Assembly (NCBI RefSeq): GCF_000499385.1 | Contig: NW_013653354.1 | Span: 2,501-27,500, forward strand | Direction: 5' to 3' | Length of the DNA: 25,000 nt | DNA from: Eimeria necatrix | Lineage: Eukaryota > Apicomplexa > Conoidasida > Eucoccidiorida > Eimeriidae | Part shown: positions 10,309-19,492 of the stretch, in pieces | Position numbering within the stretch: the stretch's first letter is position 1 | How the letters are laid out: each line of letters starts with the position of its first letter | The notes under the pieces: model-generated | Seen by the model: the letters and a program-made list of their open reading frames with translations, nothing else | What the model was told of the DNA's origin: nothing | The model's database searches: none | Translations under genes and position numbers: made by a program

Positions 10309-10309
<1 letters not shown>
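5827..10309 (+). CDS. MKT1: MKT1 homologue (XPG/FEN1-like fold, post-transcriptional regulator)
   Basis: Five-exon model with every phase matching: 5827-6845, 7249-7685, 8055-8536, 9271-9687, 9947-10309; about 905 aa, stop TGA. The N-terminus has the XPG-N-like strand LVGRRLGIDGAYFLR and ITPVFVFRGVEPQG (near residue 73). The XPG-I-like segment follows after Ala/Ser inserts: RAPYLALPQLAYLL, SLLLFGAPKVI and ACLLAGTDYCLTFP (about 195-283). The later exons match the MKT1 N and C domains (YCVGKCLLAHPLV, VTFQTRPVAFVR, EAMFICLELLRLGFL, CSLGLVFRFLLHYG). In yeast and trypanosomes Mkt1 works with Pbp1 in cytoplasmic mRNA regulation. The usual XPG acidic EADA-type motif is replaced by ALPQLAYL, so nuclease activity is unlikely. 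Introns are 403, 369, 734 and 259 bp. A short extra exon near 9772-9826 cannot be excluded. Confidence 0.88.
6846..7248 (+). other. MKT1 intron 1
   Basis: 403 bp. It starts GTCCTGCTG directly after GAC GG and ends in a long (CTG)n-CAG tract (7201-7248). The 2+1 phase restores GGG, joining HIDG to YCVGKC. No other GT lies between the last conserved residues and the in-frame TGA at 6916, so the weak GTC donor is forced by the protein. Confidence 0.75.
7686..8054 (+). other. MKT1 intron 2
   Basis: 369 bp, GTCAGC to CTCAG. CTG tracts lie at both ends (7694-7764, 8003-8050). The phase (1+2 nt) restores TGG and joins QYRCKAL-W-LIAKHLHVTF, as expected for the MKT1 family. The competing GT at 7724 would break the frame. 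Confidence 0.7.
8541..8672. repeat. TTAATTAAA-type AT repeat in MKT1 intron 3
   Basis: Irregular repeats of AATTAATTAAATT fill the start of intron 3 (8537-9270), right after the donor CAG|GTTTGT. A very similar block sits in FAM221 intron 2 (10849-10936). Confidence 0.8.
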
Positions 10310-10358
<49 letters not shown>

Positions 10359-10599
10359 GCAGCAGGCACGAACTCTAGGGCTTTGGCTTGTCTTGAGACA
10401 GGCAGAAGCAAAGAAGCACCAAAGGGGCACTTCGCATTTATCTTTTAACGCAAAACCAAAAACCAAATTTAACGTTTTGTCCCGAGTTGCTGCAGCAACA
10501 GCTGCAGCAGCAGCAGCTGCAGCAGCAGCAGCAGCAGCTGCAGCAGCAGCAGCAGCTGCTGCTGCTGCTGCAGCTGCCGCTGCAGCTTGCCGCGGCAGC
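10310..10599. other. Convergent intergenic region, MKT1 / FAM221
   Basis: 290 bp between the MKT1 stop and the FAM221 stop on the opposite strand. It holds (CAG)n at 10312-10357, an A-rich stretch at 10430-10475, and CAG/CTG-rich DNA at 10488-10590. No gene is seen. Overlapping 3' untranslated regions are likely. Confidence 0.6.
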
Positions 10600-10654
10600 T
10601 CAGAAGCGTGTGAGAGGAGTGTAGAGCAGCGGCAGACAGTCCACTGTGCGCTGC

Positions 10655-10718
<64 letters not shown>

Positions 10719-11227
10719 TTGATATAACAGTGACAGTGCTGGTGTTTGGCCCCTGCAGCTGCTGCAGCAGCTGCTGCGGGTCGTCGGTGTACAGACACAG
10801 GCGGTCGAAGCCCTCGGCGAGGTCCACCATGTCTGCAGCAAAAAGGCGAATTTAATTAATTTAATTAATTTAATTAAATTTAATTAATTAAATTAAATTA
10901 AATTAAATTAATTTAATTTAATTAAATTAATTAAACCAAAAGACATCAATAATACGCCGAGGTGAGCAGCAGCAGCTTCGGGCTGCTCGAAAGACCGGAC
11001 TGGCCCCGGCTGCTGCAGCAGCAGCAGCAGAACAGCAGCAGCAGCAAAAGAGCACACGAAGCAGCAGCAGCAGCAGCAGCAGCAAAACAGCGCACACACA
11101 CACAGCAGCAGCGGCAAAACAGCAGCAGCAGCAGCAGGACGGACCTCGAAGTCCCCCCATCGGTATCAGTTGCTGCCCCTCTCTGCCTCTGCCCCTGGGG
11201 GCCCCCTTGGGGGCCCCTGCTGCTGCT

Positions 11228-11260
<33 letters not shown>

Positions 11261-11585
11261 TGTTCTTGAGAAGCAAAAGAGAATCTGGTTTCGTGTAAAC
11301 TGCAGGAAACGCCACAAGAGCATTTCATGGGCGAATTGAATCCGCTGCAGCCCTGGGGGCCCCCCTTGGGGGCCCCCCGGGGGGCCCCCAGGGGGGCCCC
11401 CCTGGGGGCCCCCAGGGGGGCCCCCCGGGTAGGGGGGCCCCCCTTGTTAAGGGGCCCCTTGGCGAGACTGGTTTGGCTGCTTTTGTCTGCTGCAGCAGTT
11501 CTGCTGCTGCTGCTGCTGCTGCTGCTGCCGCTGCTGGGTCTGGAGTCCGCCTTGGGCCGGGCCCGCGCCGCCGCTGCTCCTGCTG

Positions 11586-11632
<47 letters not shown>

Positions 11633-11780
11633 GGGGCCTTGCAAATGAGGCAGCGGCGGCTGCGGGGGCTGTGGTCTCTGAAGGAGTGGCGGCAGCAGCA
11701 GCAAAAGTCTGCAGAGCCCTGGACGGGGACGAAGGCGAACTGGGGGCAGCAGCAGCCAGGCACGCGGCAGGGCACCCGCA

Positions 11781-11837
<57 letters not shown>

Positions 11838-11990
11838 ATATGTTGTGTTCGCGGAAAGAGTGGCCGCAGAAGCAGCGGCTAAAGGGCCCCACTGTGCGGC
11901 AGCGCAGCCCCGAAGTGACGCAAACCCAATAAGCGCAAAGCGGGTCAGCAGCAGCAGCAGCAGCAGCAGCACGCACCTTCTCGTACTCCT

Positions 11991-12031
<41 letters not shown>

Positions 12032-12289
12032 TGCAGGCGGGGAATCCTTTCTATTTCTACACTACTGACATGCGTATATGTGTTGAATATGCATTTAATA
12101 TTTATTAATGGATTTATTAATTATATTTTTAATTTGCATTAAAAATATATTTTTATTAAGTTTTGCAATTAAAGGACTTTTCAGGTGTACAGACACCTCG
12201 GGGGACAAAAGACGATCCCCAGCTGTCGATCCCACGAGGGCGTCGTATTCCAAATAAGCAGCAACGTGGCGAGCTGCTTCTTCCCCCAT
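10600..12289 (-). CDS. FAM221-family Cys-rich protein (DUF4475-type)
   Basis: Three exons on the minus strand, all phases fitting: 12289-12197, 11988-11145, 10832-10600; 389 aa. Exon 1 gives MGEEAARHVAAYLEYDALVG and ends LLSPE; exon 2 resumes EYEKV, like the EYLEYRRIVG...TPEEYEEYKRKV start of animal FAM221A. Exon 2 carries the family's Cys/His clusters: GLRCRTVGPFSRCFCGHSFR, CRVPGCCCPQFAFVPVQGS, DFCCCCRHSFRDHSP, CLICK, then GCSGFNSPMKCSCGVSCSLH. The IPMGGLR end joins DMVDLAEGFDRL in exon 3, matching the family's AMGGLTG...LAEGYMRL. The paired Cys/His clusters probably bind metal. Gln, Ala and GAPRGAP tracts interrupt the domain. The molecular role is unknown; the family is found mainly in lineages with cilia or flagella, so expression in flagellated microgametes is a plausible inference. 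The start has a good context (AAAGATGG). Confidence 0.85.
10786..10798. promoter_or_regulatory. Palindrome-family copy inside FAM221 exon 3
   Basis: GGTGTACAGACAC on the plus strand. The minus strand reads GTGTCTGTACACC and encodes part of RLCLYTDD. It is a coding copy; selection could be on the protein. Confidence 0.45.
10849..10936. repeat. TTAATTAAA-type AT repeat in FAM221 intron 2
   Basis: Irregular AATTTAATTAATT repeats fill the 3' part of FAM221 intron 2 (11144-10833 on the minus strand). The acceptor TTTTTGCTGCAG follows. It resembles the repeat in MKT1 intron 3. Confidence 0.8.
11188..11220. repeat. GGGGCCCC cluster in FAM221 exon 2, smaller copy
   Basis: Two GGGGGCCCC-type cores inside coding sequence, read on the minus strand as GAPKGAPRG. 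It is a smaller version of the cluster at 11350-11458. Confidence 0.6.
11350..11458. repeat. GGGGCCCC cluster in FAM221 exon 2
   Basis: About eight GGGGGCCCC-type palindromic cores in 110 bp. On the minus strand they encode GGPPTRGAPLGAPRGAP and continue as further GAPRGAP units. The insert lies between the second and third Cys clusters, so it is probably a flexible loop in the protein. The DNA can form very stable hairpins. Confidence 0.75.
11989..12196 (-). other. FAM221 intron 1, donor embedded in palindrome
   Basis: 208 bp on the minus strand, from GAG|GTGTCTGTACACCT to (CTG)nCAG|GAG. Phase 0 at both ends, joining LLSPE to EYEKV exactly as the family predicts. The donor GT is part of the palindrome copy at 12183-12198. 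Confidence 0.8.
12183..12198. promoter_or_regulatory. Palindrome-family copy forming a 5' splice site
   Basis: AGGTGTACAGACACCT has 6-bp arms that are exact reverse complements. On the minus strand it straddles the end of FAM221 exon 1, reading GAG|GTGTCTGTACACCT. Confidence 0.75.
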
Positions 12290-12417
12290 CTTTGCTGCTG
12301 CTGCTGCTGCTGCTGTTGCTGCTGCTGCAGGGGTGGCTGCTGCAGGGGTGGCTGCTGCTGGGGTGGCGTCTGTGGCTTCTGCTGCTGTGGCTGCTGCTAC
12401 TGTTGCTGCTGCTGCTG

Positions 12418-12451
<34 letters not shown>

Positions 12452-12920
12452 AAACAATCCTGCTGCAGCAGACGCTGCAGATTGCAGTGGCACGGTGTCA
12501 GGCTGACTTGCCCAGTCTGCTGCTGCTGCTGCTTGCCAGTCAAAAGCTGCTGCTGCTGCTGTTGCTGCTGCTTGCCGTGCTGCTGCCTTCGACGCGGCTG
12601 CTACTTTTGCTGCTGCTCAGAGCTTTCCTGCTGCTGCTTAGACTTGTTCTTGCTGGCGTTTGTTCTGCTGCAGCAACAGCTAGCTGCAGCAGCTGCTGCT
12701 GCAGTGCTTCCTGTTGCTGCCTGCTGCAGCAGGACTCTCCTCAGCTTCTGCTGCTTCGCTTCCAGTTGGTGCTGCTGCTGCTTGCAGCGCCAAGCACGTC
12801 ACCCAGGCAACAGCAGCAGCTGCTGCTGCTGCTGCAGCTGACTTCCGCTGCAGCTAGCTGATGCCGTTAACTGCTGCAGTTGCTGCTGCTGCCTTTGTTG
12901 CTGCTGCTGCTGCAGTTCCA
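12290..12920. other. CTG-rich DNA upstream of FAM221
   Basis: On the minus strand this is CAG-rich leader DNA in front of the FAM221 start. An open stretch at 12798-12601 (minus) has Gln-rich helical character (KQQQHQLEAKQQKLRRVLLQ) and ends in TAG. It could be the last exon of an unmodelled gene, but it lacks homology and a clear partner exon. No gene is called. Confidence 0.35.
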
Positions 12921-13870
12921 TCTAAAGATTTGCTCTGTCACTTTGGCTTGGGTCTGTGCGGCACACCAGGCCCAGAGTTCACCGCCAAAGGGGCCTCGGC
13001 TTGGAGTTAATTTAAATTAAAACCAAATATTAATTTCCAGATTCAAAATAAATAAATAAACTTGAAGGGAAGAGGAGAAAGAAAGAAAACGCGCAGGGGT
13101 CACCTCTGCGGTGTATGTACAGCCAGCTGAGGCCTCGGGGCTTTGCGTGCTGCGCTTCAGGAGCCCGTCAAAGGGAAATAAAAGAATTATTTTGATAATA
13201 ATTAATTAAAAATGAATTAATAGTTCATTTTAAAACCAAATTGACTCAAAAAGCCCAAAATAAATGCAAAGCAAAGATGCCTTCGTTGCACACCGGGGGA
13301 GCGCCGCAGCCGCTCTCTTCGGGTGTACATACACCTGAAAACACCTCCTGCAAGCTTTTCGCCAATCAAATCAATTCCCATTTAATTTGTTTTTCAAATT
13401 TAAACTCATAAACGAAATTATAAAACTCTTCAGCGAAAGAAATACCGAAAGCCAGCGCCCCGTGCTGCTCCTTGGGCTGTCTGTACACCCCAGAAGACCA
13501 GCACCACTCATTGCATGCAGATCTGCACAGAAGTCAAAACTATAAATATAAAACATAATAAATAAAATATAAATATTTATAAATGCTCATTTATAAATGT
13601 TTATTTATAAATGCATTCAGATCTTACGCACAAACTTCCCCAAACCTCTGCAGGCGCAGCACCGGGGCCTCTGTGAACTTCTATAGACAGAGCCGCTGTT
13701 CATATTATATTTTCGCAGATATTTATTTATATTTGAATAAACATTATTATTTTTCATTTAAACTCAAATATAATTAACAAACTTTGATTTATTTTCAATA
13801 AATGTTCGCAAACATCTTTTTAAATCTCCACATTTTGGTGAACTTCATTTCACACAGCCAAAAACTAAAT
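12921..13870. other. AT-rich non-coding region with three palindrome copies
   Basis: No gene is supported; the short open frames here are AT-rich and unconserved. Three palindrome-family copies occur within 380 bp (13110-13123, 13322-13335, 13476-13489), plus TGCATGCA at 13512-13519. It lies between the FAM221 start and the 3' end of the next gene, so it may hold the FAM221 promoter and a distal 5' leader. Confidence 0.5.
13322..13335. promoter_or_regulatory. Palindrome-family copy, GGTGTACATACACC
   Basis: GGTGTACATACACC in AT-rich non-coding DNA. The arms are intact and the centre is CA. The copies at 13110-13123 (GGTGTATGTACAGC) and 13476-13489 (GCTGTCTGTACACC, inverted) flank it. Confidence 0.65.
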
Positions 13871-13950
13871 CTTCAACAGTGCGCAGCAGCAGCAGCAGAG
13901 CAGCAGCAAACTGCTGCTGCAGCCCCAGGCCCAACGCGCACTGACACAGC

Positions 13951-14130
13951 TTGCTGCAGCTAGCCACAGGTTGCTGCAGCTAGCCACAGGTTGCTGCAGC
14001 TAGCCACAGGTTGCTGCAGCTAGCCACAGGCTGCTGCAGCTAGCCATAAGTTGCTCCAGCTAGCCACAGGTTGCTACAGCTAGCCACAGGTTGCTACAGC
14101 TAGTCGCAGCTTGCTGCAGCTTGCTGCAGC
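13951..14130. repeat. 20-bp minisatellite
   Basis: Eight consecutive 20-bp units based on TTGCTGCAGCTAGCCACAGG (units start at 13951, 13971, 13991 and so on to 14091), followed by TTGCTGCAGC decamers. The first four are identical. It lies just beyond the inferred 3' end of the minus-strand gene. Confidence 0.88.
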
Positions 14131-14267
14131 TTGCTGCAGCTAAGCGGAGAAGGCGACAGCTAGCTGCAGCTAGCTAGCAGCTAGCTGCAGTTGAGCCCAA
14201 ATAGCTGCGGCTAGCCACAGCTAGCCACAGCCAGCTACTCTGGGCCGCAGCTCGGTGCAGCGACTCG

Positions 14268-14446
14268 CAGCAGCTAGCTGCAGCTAGCCACAGCTAGCCA
14301 CAATTAGCCACAGCTAACTGCAGCTAGCCACAGCTAGCCACAATCAGCCACAGCTAGCCACAGCTAACCGCAGCTAGCCACAGCTAGCCGCAGCTAGCCA
14401 CAGCTAGCCACAGCTAGCCACAGCTAGCCACAGCTAGCCACAGCTG
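14268..14446. repeat. 10-bp CAGCTAGCCA minisatellite
   Basis: About fifteen tandem CAGCTAGCCA-type decamers with point variants (CAATTAGCCA, CAGCTAACCG). The most regular part is 14388-14446. It shares the AGCTAGCCACAG core with the 20-bp array next to it. On the minus strand it supplies the last residues (LWLAVASCG) and stop of the modelled gene. Confidence 0.85.
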
Positions 14447-14541
14447 GTTTCCAAAAGCCCCCGCGGCTGCGGCGCTGCCCCGCCTCAGCGTCTTCGCTGC
14501 CTGTTCTTGTCTTGCTGCGGAAGGTCCAAGCTGCAGCAACA

Positions 14542-14574
<33 letters not shown>

Positions 14575-14640
14575 ATGGGAAGCTTACAATGCGTGGCACG
14601 CATGTGAAACCTAGAGACTGCCTAAAGTTTTGGACGGGGT

Positions 14641-14688
<48 letters not shown>

Positions 14689-14794
14689 CACCAACAACAA
14701 CAGACAGGACGAGGCAGCTAAGCTTTCATGCTTCATCCTGCTGCAGTGTTTCCCGTAGCTGCTGCAGCAGTTACCCTTCCGCGAACTTCCTGTA

Positions 14795-14834
<40 letters not shown>

Positions 14835-14995
14835 TGGTGTCGGCGCGTCTTTGAGTTGGGCTCTTTCTGCTGCTTCTCTTTCGCTGCTCCACTGCTGCTG
14901 CTGCTGCGGCTGCTGCTGCAGCTGCTGCTGCTGCTGCGGCTGCGGTTGCCAGTTGCGCTTTCCCTGTTCCTGTGGTGGTTCGTGCTGCAGTGCAA

Positions 14996-15035
<40 letters not shown>

Positions 15036-15105
15036 GGAGTGAAACGCTTCATAAAGAAGGCATGCGAACATAAGCAGCAACAGACGAAGACAGCAGCAGA
15101 CAGGC

Positions 15106-15137
<32 letters not shown>

Positions 15138-15327
15138 GAAGCAGTGCCAGCAGCAAAAGGCAAAGACGCAAACGGCTGAAGCAGCCACAGAAGCAGCAGC
15201 AGAACAGCAGCGCAGCAGCAACTAAGAAAGCCTGCTGTCTCTGCTGCTGCAGTGTACGTACACCTCAGTCTCCCGCAGCACACAGGGGCTGCTCTCGTCT
15301 TCCATCCAGATGTTTGCTGCTGGAGGC

Positions 15328-15359
<32 letters not shown>

Positions 15360-15488
15360 GTCCTCTGCTGCTGCTGCCCAGACGCTGTAGCGCCCTCCCC
15401 CAGGCCCGTCTTTGAGAGCAGCAGCAAGCAGCCGCAGCACGCGAGCTGAGTCTGCTGCTGCTGCTGCTGTTGCTGCTGCTGGCGGCGT

Positions 15489-15520
<32 letters not shown>

Positions 15521-15594
15521 TAGGTTGCTGCTGCTGCTGCTGTCCTTTACTTCCCTCTCGTGTGTCACCTTGGCAGGGACTCCGTAGTCGCCTC

Positions 15595-15632
<38 letters not shown>

Positions 15633-15806
15633 GTTGCTGCTGTTCTTTTCTGCAGCTGCGTCAAGGCCAGAAAGCCGATCTCCCAAAGCAGCGAGTCGTC
15701 TTTCTGCTGCTGCTGCTGCTGCTGCTGCGGCTGCTGCTGCTGCAATATCATCCTGCGGTGCCTCTTCACCTTGCTGCGGCTCCTCCGAAGAAAAAAAACC
15801 TTCCGG

Positions 15807-15845
<39 letters not shown>

Positions 15846-16064
15846 TTCAAGCAGCGTTGCTGCTGCTGTCGGAGTCGGAATATGCGCGCTTACCGATGCT
15901 GCATCCGGATCTGCTGCTGCAGCTGCCTCTACTGGTGCCGCTGCCTCTGCTGCTGCTGCTGCTGCTGCTGCCTCTGCTGCTGCTGCTGCCTCTGCTGCTG
16001 CGGCGGCTTCTGCCGTGTGCCGCACTGCTGCAGGAAGCTGCTCCTCCAGTTGCAGGCGCCTCTG

Positions 16065-16098
<34 letters not shown>

Positions 16099-16608
16099 AA
16101 CTATGTTTTGGACTGAGAGGCAGCAATAGTAGCAGCAGCAACAAAAGCAACAGCAGCAGCGATAGCAGCAACAGCAGCAAAAGCAGGGCGGTTTGCAACA
16201 GCAGAAAGGCAAGCACCGGCTAGCTAGTTAGCTGGCTAGCTATCTAGCTAGCTAGCTAGACAAATAGCTAGCCAGCTAGCTAGCCACCCAGCTAGCTAGC
16301 CACCCGGCTAGCTAGCCACCCAGCTAGCTAGCTACCCAGCTAGTTAGCTTTGTCTGCATAAACAGCTGGACGGTCCGCTAGCTAGCTAGTTAGCTGCTGC
16401 TCACTAACGAACTAGCTAGCTGGCCCATTACTTAGCTAGCTGGCTAGCTGGCTAGCTAGCTAGCTGGCTAGCTAGCTAGCTAGCTGGCTAGCTGACTGCC
16501 TAGCTAGCTAGCTAGCAGGCTCACTGCAAGACTGATCAGCTGATTGGCCTCCGCTGCAGTAAGCGGCAGCAGCAAAGGGGCCGCCAAACTGCCCTCAGTG
16601 TCCGCCGC

Positions 16609-16646
<38 letters not shown>

Positions 16647-16969
16647 GCCGGCGGCGCTGCCGCTGCTGCTGTCGGTCAACTGCTGCTTGTAGAGACCGCA
16701 TCAAGAGGTTTCCAAAGAACATCAGCAGCTGCGGCTGCAGCTCTGGCCTGCTGCTGCTGCTGCTGTCGCTGCGTGACACGCGCTGCTGCTGCTGCTGCTG
16801 CTGCTGCTGCAGCAGCTGCTGCTGCTGCTGGAACTTCACGGCAGGACGGAGCACTTCTATGCTCCGCAGCATCCGCAGCACATCTCGAGGGGAGCAGCGC
16901 CAGCATTCCGGCATTGCTGCAGCAACTGCAGCAGCAGCAAAAGCGGTAATGTCCTCAACTGCGCTCTTG

Positions 16970-17001
<32 letters not shown>

Positions 17002-17130
17002 CTGCTGCAGCACCTCATTCGCCTGCAGCAATTCAGCTGCTGCCAGTAGAAGTTGCGACAGAGCCTTTGTCGACAGCCGCTGCAGTTGCAGCTGAAGCGG
17101 CTGCTGCTGCTGCTGCTGCTGCTGATGCGT

Positions 17131-17162
<32 letters not shown>

Positions 17163-17494
17163 GGGTTTGCGCTGCTGCAGACTCATCACCGGATCTGTTA
17201 AGGAGGCAACGCAGCAGCAGCAACTCAGTTTCAAAAAGAGGTACTCCAAACCCTTGAGATGCAGCAGCAGCAAACCGACGGGGCAGAGCTGCTGCTGCTG
17301 CTGCAGCTGATGTTGCTGCTGCTGCAGCGGGAGAAGCAAACCGCCGGCGCCTTCCGCTTCTGAAGCCCCCCTGTTTCCCTTCCACCACTTTGCTGCTGCT
17401 GCTGCTGCTGCTGCTGCAGTTGCTGTGAGCTGCTGCAGCAAGGAGCGCGGGGCCAGCATCACTGCCCGCCGCATTCACGTCTCCTGCGTCTCCA

Positions 17495-17526
<32 letters not shown>

Positions 17527-17681
17527 GGGTGCAGGTGCTGCAGCATCAGCAGCAGCAAGAATTGCGAGCCAAAGAGAACCATCACTGCAGCAGCAGCATG
17601 CCTCCGTCGCAGCCGCATGAGCAGCAGCAGGAAGGGCAGCAAAGCTGCAGCAAACTACCTTTAACGGCTTCCACAGGTCCA

Positions 17682-17725
<44 letters not shown>

Positions 17726-17798
17726 GACACAACAGGAGGAACACAGGATTTAGCTTGCTGCAGGGCAATTCAGGTGAACGCGGCGTGCAGCACCATTC

Positions 17799-17836
<38 letters not shown>

Positions 17837-18132
17837 TCGCAATCAGGAAAGCAGCAGCAGCAGTAGTAAGCTACAATCAGCAGCAGCAGCAGCAGCAGCA
17901 GCAGCAAACGCACTCAACACTAGCAGATCAACAGCAGCAGCAGCAGAGGCAGCAGGAAGGGCAGCGCCAGCAACGCAACCAAATCGAACAGCAGCAGCAG
18001 CAGCAGCAACACGGCAGCAGCAGCAGCAACAGCAGCAGCAGCAATAGCAGCAGCAGCCTACTTGTGCTTTTGTTGCTTCTCTAAAAGTAAGGGCCACAAG
18101 ACGATATGTCTCCGCGAGGTCCCACGTCTCAG

Positions 18133-18168
<36 letters not shown>

Positions 18169-18391
18169 TGCAGCTGCTGCTGCCGTTGCTGCTGCTGCTA
18201 CCTTCGGGAACCTCGTCCCCTGAATGCTGCTGCTGCTTCGGCTGCTGCTGCAGCAGCTGCTGCTGCAGCTGCTGCACCGCTGCTGAGCTGCAGGCAGCAG
18301 CAAGGAAGCGATGCTGCAGGGCAAGAAGCGCTGCAGCAGCCTCAGCAGCAGCAGCAGCAAGGCTGTGGCTCTCTGCTACGCTGCTGCAGAG

Positions 18392-18429
<38 letters not shown>

Positions 18430-18717
18430 GGGGCCCCGACAGGAAGACTCCAATGATGCGGGCCAGTCGTGCAGGCAGCTGCTGCAGCAGCTTCAGCTGC
18501 TGCGGTGCTGCAGCAGCAACTGCAGATGTTTGCTGCTCCGCTGCTGTGAACTGCTGCAGCGCTGCTGCTGCTGCTGCAGCAACACTGCGCTCTGCTGCTG
18601 CTGCCTCTGCAGCAGCAAAAGGGAGCCCTTGCAGCGCGTCCAGCAGGCAGCAGACAGCTGCGGCTCGGCGGTGCAGCAGCTCAATAACTTGTGGCGGGTT
18701 CTGCTGCAGCAGCAGCA

Positions 18718-18761
<44 letters not shown>

Positions 18762-18883
18762 GCAAACTGCAGCGCAGTGTTACCAATGAACCCCCGCAAT
18801 TGCTTCTCAAAGAGCTGCAGCTGCAGCAGCTGCTGCTGCAGCATGCTGATCTGCCGCCTTGCAAGCTTTTCCCGTGACTTACA

Positions 18884-18931
<48 letters not shown>

Positions 18932-19219
18932 GATGTCCCGCTGGCACTGCTGCAGCGCCGCACGCCGGTTGCTGCAGAGGGCTGACAAAACAGCAGCAGC
19001 AGCACTTAGCTGCTCCACAGGAAGAGCAGCAGCAGCGCGCTGCAGCAGCGGCAGCAGCTGCTGCAGCAGCTCTACTGAGGAGCATCGCAGCAGCAGCAGC
19101 TGCTGCAGGAACTGCAGCAGCGCAGCAGGAGGCAGAGAAGGCAGTCGTGCTGCTTGCTGCTGCAGCAGCTGCAGCTGCCGCTGGTGCTCATCTGGGCAAT
19201 CCACGCTGACACTGCTGCA

Positions 19220-19260
<41 letters not shown>

Positions 19261-19330
19261 TGCTGCTGTGACTACTGGCGCTGCTGCTAACGGCCCTCGC
19301 TTGTTGCAGCAGCGGCGTTGTCTTCCGCAA

Positions 19331-19364
<34 letters not shown>

Positions 19365-19456
19365 GGTGCTGCTGCAGAGCAACTCCAGAAGCAAACAGCA
19401 GCAGCAGCGTGAGCAAAAGGCAGCCCAGCGGCTCGCGCTCCTTCCGGCCGCAGTTG

Positions 19457-19492
<36 letters not shown>

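Noticed and set aside
12601..12798. Minus-strand open stretch with KQQQHQLEAKQQKLRRVLLQ
   Set aside because: Could be a terminal exon, but no acceptor or upstream exon could be assigned; it is left as a note in the FAM221 upstream region.
13951..14446. CRISPR-like array
   Set aside because: Units are directly tandem with no unique spacers; this is a eukaryotic minisatellite.
15222..15263. Read-through end of the helical protein at a TAA (EVYVHCSSRDSRLS)
   Set aside because: Possible, but the palindrome donor at 15263 and a phase-compatible downstream exon made the spliced form slightly preferable. Both remain open.
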